Assembly (NCBI GenBank): GCA_025175895.1 | Contig: CM046005.1 | Location: forward strand, 57,456,325 to 57,520,324 | Length of the DNA stretch: 64,000 nt | Origin: Wurfbainia villosa | Lineage: Eukaryota; Streptophyta; Magnoliopsida; Zingiberales; Zingiberaceae | Direction of reading: 5' to 3' | Shown: one piece after another, positions 59,337 to 64,000 of the stretch | Numbering within the stretch: position 1 is the stretch's first letter | Layout of the letters: the number at the start of each line of letters is the position of its first letter | Made by a program: the position numbers and the translations under genes | The notes under the pieces: model-generated | Seen by the model: the letters and a program-made list of their open reading frames with translations, nothing else | Told to the model about the DNA's origin: nothing | Database searches by the model: none

Positions 59337-60106
59337 ATGATGTCTTTGAATTTGCGTTCCATTTTGAATTCGAATAAATTGACTGGGCCGAACTTCTTGG
59401 ACTGACTTAGAAACTTGAGAATTGTTCTCAAGGTGAAAAGCTTGTGTATGTCCTCGAAGCGCCTCTTCCCGCCCATCCTAGTGACGATGCAACTCTGGAC
59501 CAATTGTTGGTCTATCAGAAATATGTGACTGATTCTGAACTAAAAAGTTGCATCATGCTAGCCGCGATGGAACCCAAGCTACGAAAGCAGCATGAGCATA
59601 TGGATGCTCATATCGTAGTCCTTCATCTTTATGAGTTGTTTGATAAGCAAGTGAGATTCGAAAGGTTCGAAGTCTCCAAGCTCCTCTTCACCTCTGAGAT
59701 GCAAGAAGGTTCATCTGTGGTACTGCTCAACATGCTGAAGACTGTGGAGCCTTCTGAGAAGCATGAGCAGGGGACGGTGTTGTTAGTTGATTCCTCGAAG
59801 AAAGGTTCTAAGAGGGAGTCAAAGGAACAACATAAGGGGAAGTAGAAAAAGGCTAAAAAGGCAGAACCAATTCAAAAGGGCACTTGCCATCATTATGGCA
59901 AGTAGGGTCATTGGCGAAGAAATTGCAAGATTTATCTTGAGTCCGTGAAGAAGAATAAGGCATAAGATGCTCCATCTTTTTCATATATCTTCGTTATTGA
60001 TTGTCATTCTATTTCCTTAGACACTTGGGTATTGGATACTGGGTGTGGCTCACATATATGTAATGACATACAGGGGCTAAGGAATAGAAGAAGACTCGGC
60101 AAAGGG
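59337..60106 (+). pseudogene. B2 gag and protease start
   Basis: The ATG at 59337 opens Gag (SLNLRSILNSNKLTGPNFLD); the next Trp codon is TGA and a one-base shift follows near 59435. 59444-59845 is open: CIMLAAMEPKLRKQHEHMDA, then EGSSVV joined to LLNMLKTVEPSEKHEQGT, the same internal Gag deletion as in B1. After a stop at 59843-59845 come a knuckle remnant (CHHYGK, stop, GHWRRNC) and the protease DTGCGSHICNDIQGLRNRR, cut by A2 at 60107. Confidence 0.88.
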
Positions 60107-61299
60107 TGTTAGGGCAATCTCTTTCCATGATAAGGTTTTGATGTGTGTGGCAAAGGGTTTAAGTTAGGTTGATATGTTGGTTTGATATGTGCGTTGGAGT
60201 CTTGCAGGGCTTAGTAATTCGCACATGGAGTCGTGGCAAGGTTCACATCTCATGACTCAGTCCTTGAGTCGGTGAAGAATAGCTTTGCGGAAGCCGTGCG
60301 CTTGGAGCATCCGAGGGACCGCCGGACGAGGAGCTTGGAGTGAAGCTGGAGGAAGTAGACTTCGAGGCAAGAGATACGAAGGAGCATTACAGAGTCGTGC
60401 ACCTGATGCTACCGAGGGACGTGGCCACAAACGAAGAGAACTTCGAAGGCGAGGGACTCCGAGAGATGAGAGGGAGCGAATGTAACCCAGGAAGGGGTAG
60501 TAGCTCTAAGGTGAAACTTGGCCATTTGGCTAAGTGTCGGATGGGATTTCCCGACACCACCGATCGCCATGGAATGGCACGATCGGCCCGAGTCGAACGT
60601 GGTTCGACCGTATTTGATCGTTGTTTTGAGGCCGAATCGATCGCCATATGTGGGCGGATCGCCAAGACCATCGATCGGCAAGGCGCAATGATCGGGTCGA
60701 AAGGGTTTAGCCACAGAACCACTCGTAGCCGACTGGGCAGTCGACTATAGAGGCAGCAGTCGACTGATGAGGTCCATCAGTCGACTGCCAAGTGTTCCGT
60801 TGGACTACAACGGTCGGGATCCGACGTGTTCGAAGACCGTTGTAGTGGCGGGGAATGATCACATGGGCCTCCTCTCTATAAAAAGAGAGGGTGTGGAGCT
60901 TTGGGGGGCTAATGCTTATGCTCTAAGTGATCTTCCAAGCGCCCCACAAGCTTTAAACTCTTCTTACTTGCTTTTACTCCATTCTTATTGTAAGAAGAGT
61001 GATCTTGATTGTAAAGGTTACCTCCACCTAGCTTGGTGCAAAGGAGAGACCAATAGTGATTGGCTTTGGAGGAGTGATTCACCTCGAACGAATCGGGATC
61101 GTGGATTAGCGGCGTAGTCGTGAACCACGTTACGACATTGTGTTAGCATTGTCTTTTTCCTTTGCTTTGTCTTTATTTGTTTAATTTTCTTGTATTGTTA
61201 TTTCCGCTTGCGCTAATCTAATTGTAGACGAGCAAATTACGACATCCATCGTAAGAGGGCTATTCACCCCCCTCTAGCCAGCCGTTTCGATCCCTAACA
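60107..61299 (+). repeat. A2 5' LTR
   Basis: 1193 bp, TGTTAGGG...CCCTAACA. Palindrome array at about 60550-60800, TATA box at 60877-60884. Confidence 0.93.
60877..60884 (+). promoter_or_regulatory. TATA box of A2 LTR
   Basis: TATAAAAA within CTCTCTATAAAAAGAGAG, downstream of the palindrome array. It matches the position and sequence of the D LTR TATA box. Confidence 0.65.
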
Positions 61300-61301
61300 A
61301 G

Positions 61302-61318
61302 TGGTATCAGAGCCAAGG
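61302..61318 (+). promoter_or_regulatory. A2 primer-binding site (tRNA-iMet)
   Basis: TGGTATCAGAGCCAAGG two bases after the LTR, identical to A1. Confidence 0.93.
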
Positions 61319-61361
61319 AAAGCTTGTCGAGGACTAACCACCACAACAAGCAACATTCAAA

Positions 61362-63089
61362 ATGGCCGGCTCCAACATTCACCCATCGAAGTTCGAAGGG
61401 GAATTCGCTTGGTGGAAGAAGCGAATGGAGGTATTCTTCGAAACCGACTTTGAAATTCTATTAATAATGGAAAACGGTTTCAAGTTGCCTAGGAACGAAA
61501 ATGGGGAGCCATTGGAGAAATCAAGGTGGAGCAAGAGGCAAAGAGAAGAATACTTGGCAAATTCAAAGGCCAAGCACCACCTATACAATGTCCTCCCTCA
61601 ATAAGAAGTCAATAGGATAGGAGAGTGTGCTAGCGCCAAGGAAATGTGGGAGAAACTAATAGAAATCCATGAAGGCACATCTGAGGCGAAGCTAGCAAGG
61701 AGAGACCTCCTCCGCTCCCAACTCAACAACATTAAACTAGAAAAGAGAGAAAAGGTAATTTTCTTACATTCTCGTTTCAAGGAAATTATAACCGGTTTGT
61801 CAAGTGTATGTGAGAAGCTATCAAACCGGGATATGGTTATGAAGGCTATAGATGCCTTTCCGCGATCCTCAAAGTGGACCTCCATGGTGGACTCTTTCTA
61901 TATCTCGAAGAATTTAGAAGTGAGCACCTTGGAGGAGTTCTTCTCAACCATGGAGCTTCATGAAACAAGACTTGAAGGAATACAAGAAGAGCCAAGACCT
62001 CAACCTTCAAGGGGAGTAGCATTGATGGCAAATAAAGGGAAAAAGAAGATAGAGATCCCCTCCTCCTCCGATGACGAAGCTTCCTCCTCCTCCTCCATGG
62101 ATAGCACGGAAGAAGCCTATATGGTAAGGAGGGTAAGAAGTGCATTAAAAGGTTTTAGATTTAACAAATCAAATGATAGGAATAGGAGACCAAGAGGAAA
62201 GATCATATGCTACAATTGCCAAGGAGAGGGCCACATAAGGGACAATTGTCCCCTCCTAAACAAGAGCAAGGAAGAGAGGAAGAAGAAAGAAGAAAAGAAG
62301 AAGAAAAAGGGGAACAAGAAAAAGGAAGAAGAAAAGAAGGCAAAGGAAAAGGGGAAGGCCAAAGCATTCAAGGCCAAGACATGGGATGACCCTTCTTCCT
62401 CTTCCTCATCCGATGAAGAAGAGCATGTCTACTCCAACCTTGCATTGATGGCTTTCGATGACTTGGATTGCTCCTCCACCGAAAATGAAGAATCAAGCTC
62501 AAGTGGAGAGAGCTCAAGTGAAGGGGGAGCCTCTACATCCTCCTCATCCAAAGAAGAAGAAGAGGACATGGAAACTATGGTAACCAATCTTTCACCTAGT
62601 AAAATAGTTTCTATGATTTCTAGCTTAACTAAGGATTTATTTAGAGCAAAGAAGAAAAATAAGAGCATGTTAGAACAAATTAAGGATTTAGAAAATAAGC
62701 TAGAAAAAGCATGCTTAAATGATAATATTTCTTCTAGCTTAAATGATGCATGCTCACATGATAACTATATGCCTTTTGATGTTAATGATGCATGCATAGA
62801 GGAAAATAGGGCTTTAAGAGAGAAAGTAGATTATTTAACCAAAGCCCTAGAAAAGTTTACAATTGGCTCAAACACCTTGAACATGATTATAGGAAGCCAA
62901 AGAGCTAGCTTCAATAAGAAAGGCCTAGGATACAAAGAAAAGAAAAATGAAAATGCCTATAAATGCCTAATTGCTAGGGGACAAGATAAGAAGAAGGTAA
63001 TAGCTAGAAAATGGATCCCCAAGGAGTTTTTAGTGAACCCTATAGGCAAGAATTTGTATTGGGTTCCAAAATCCATCCTTAACGGTTAG
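61362..63089 (+). pseudogene. A2 gag, one in-frame stop
   Basis: 576 codons from ATG 61362, interrupted only by TAA at 61602-61604, where A1 has CAA (Gln). Order: N-terminal KFEGEFAWWKKRMEVFFE, Gag domain, intact knuckle CYNCQGEGHIRDNC (62206-62247), a Lys/Glu-rich stretch (about 62265-62380), acidic Ser-rich stretch, coiled coil (62640-62720 and 62810-62870), GSQRASFNKKGLGYK, and WVPKS at the end. It begins 44 bases after the PBS. Its close match to A1 across the whole length suggests selection or recent spread before both copies decayed. No pol follows. Confidence 0.92.
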
Positions 63090-64000
63090 GAAAACCCTAG
63101 GATAGTCAACCATATGGACTTGACCTATATCATATTTTTGGTTGACTTAGGATGGCGGGACAACATTTTTGAAATAGTGTTGGGTGATGATAATGTGCCC
63201 ATAAATAGATAATAATGCTTAAATCATGATGATTAATGTAATTGCTATGTATATTTGCAATCATGATTTATGACTTTGATATTTGGCACATAATCATGAG
63301 AAATAGGGTTTAAATCATGCTTTAGGTGATACTTGCTTATTATCATGATATAATACCTAATGCATGATAACAATTCAATGAATACATGTGTTTCATGATC
63401 ATAATGGGAAATTAAGTCATATATATCTTTATGATCATGAGGATTGTTAGGATGATACTTAAGCTTGATAGAATTGCATGAATAAAATGGTTAAGTATAT
63501 ATATAAATACCTCTAGGATGCATCTCACACTCACTATAGGCTACCATGATTGAAAACTTAGCATGAGTGAGATGTTAGGATGATACAAATGTCCACTAAT
63601 GCCTATGGCATTTAGATGGTCATTTAAGGTATCAAAATAACAATAATAGACCAATCATGGGGAAGGCTTATGTTTAATTCATAGACATATTGCCCAAAGA
63701 TCATGGTTGGATATTTCATATGTTTTCAAAACAATTTCTTACTTTAAAATCTATGTATTCATGTTTTGAAACAATTGGATGCAAAACTAGGTGTTAAACT
63801 TGATACTAGAATGATCAAAAACCTAGTGGTTTTTAAAACTTTTGGATTTTTGTCAAATCTCTGGAAATATAATGACTTTTCATGAAAAACTATTTTTCAC
63901 TAATAAAGAATCTTACAAGAAATATGTTCCCCAAATTTCATGATTTTTTGAATTTTCTGGAATTTTTAATGCATTTCTGAATTTCGCCTAAAATCGTAAT
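63090..64000 (+). other. A2 3' noncoding region (to window end)
   Basis: No ORF. Aligns with 8979 down to about 8060 of A1. Holds the shared post-coding block (63530-63720) and the TTTCATGATTTTTTGAATTT line (about 63937-63956). Confidence 0.75.

Larger units (their letters stand above)
55841..60106 (+). mobile_element. B2: copia element, 5' part
   Basis: 5' LTR, PBS, leader, gag and the first protease codons, inserted in the E2 LTR and cut by A2 at 60107. The rest should lie past A2, outside the window. Same family as B1 but in + orientation. Confidence 0.9.
60107..64000 (+). mobile_element. A2: gag-only LTR element, truncated by window end
   Basis: 5' LTR, PBS, gag and about 900 bp of 3' noncoding sequence. 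AAGGG (60102-60106) is the presumed left target-site duplication. Same family as A1. Confidence 0.9.

Overview
This window is plant nuclear DNA made almost entirely of LTR retrotransposons. I find no host gene, tRNA gene, rRNA gene or CRISPR array. The evidence for a flowering plant is Ty1/copia polyproteins with plant-type Gag, integrase and reverse transcriptase motifs, primer-binding sites matching the 3' end of plant initiator tRNA-Met, Sirevirus-type elements, a TRIM, and a probable Mutator-like element. The species cannot be named from the sequence alone. All gag and pol frames are broken by stops or frameshifts, so the window looks like old, silenced heterochromatin.

Family names used here (my labels): A and E are gag-only elements; D is the Sirevirus-like element with gag, pol and an extra 3' ORF; B, C and F are related copia elements with 1.8-2.2 kb LTRs.

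Layout. 1-4151: 3' half of an E element (E1). 4152-5421: unassigned, perhaps an LTR fragment. 5424-5696: fold-back DNA element. 5697-13255: 3' end of an F element in + orientation, split by a complete A element (A1, 6523-11988, TSD TTACT). 13256-20754: F element in - orientation (gag-protease-integrase remnant, leader, 5' LTR) whose leader holds a 2.4 kb Mutator-like fold-back element (16338-18725, 9-bp TSD). 20755-20867: start of an E LTR. 20868-50482: B element (B1, - strand) whose 5' LTR is split by a C element (28283-38121, TSD GACAT) and a D element (38535-48943, TSD GAAAC); the 3' LTR of C holds a 634-bp TRIM (TSD GAGAA). 50483-50612: F LTR fragment. 50613-55840: second E element (E2), interrupted in its 3' LTR by a second B element (B2, 55841-60106), itself interrupted in its protease region by a second A element (A2, 60107-64000, running off the window).

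How the parts relate. D supplies protease, integrase, reverse transcriptase and RNase H of a type that A and E lack. A and E keep the same Gag C-terminal domain, the same LTR 3' end, the same repeated purine tracts before the 3' LTR and the same post-coding noncoding block as D. I infer that they are non-autonomous derivatives mobilised by a D-like relative. The most unusual features are: arrays of short palindromes just upstream of the LTR TATA boxes that are scrambled between otherwise near-identical LTRs; repeated leader motifs whose core is the same within one element but different between elements; a Gag deletion shared by independent B copies; and a likely 123-nt intron in the extra ORF of D.
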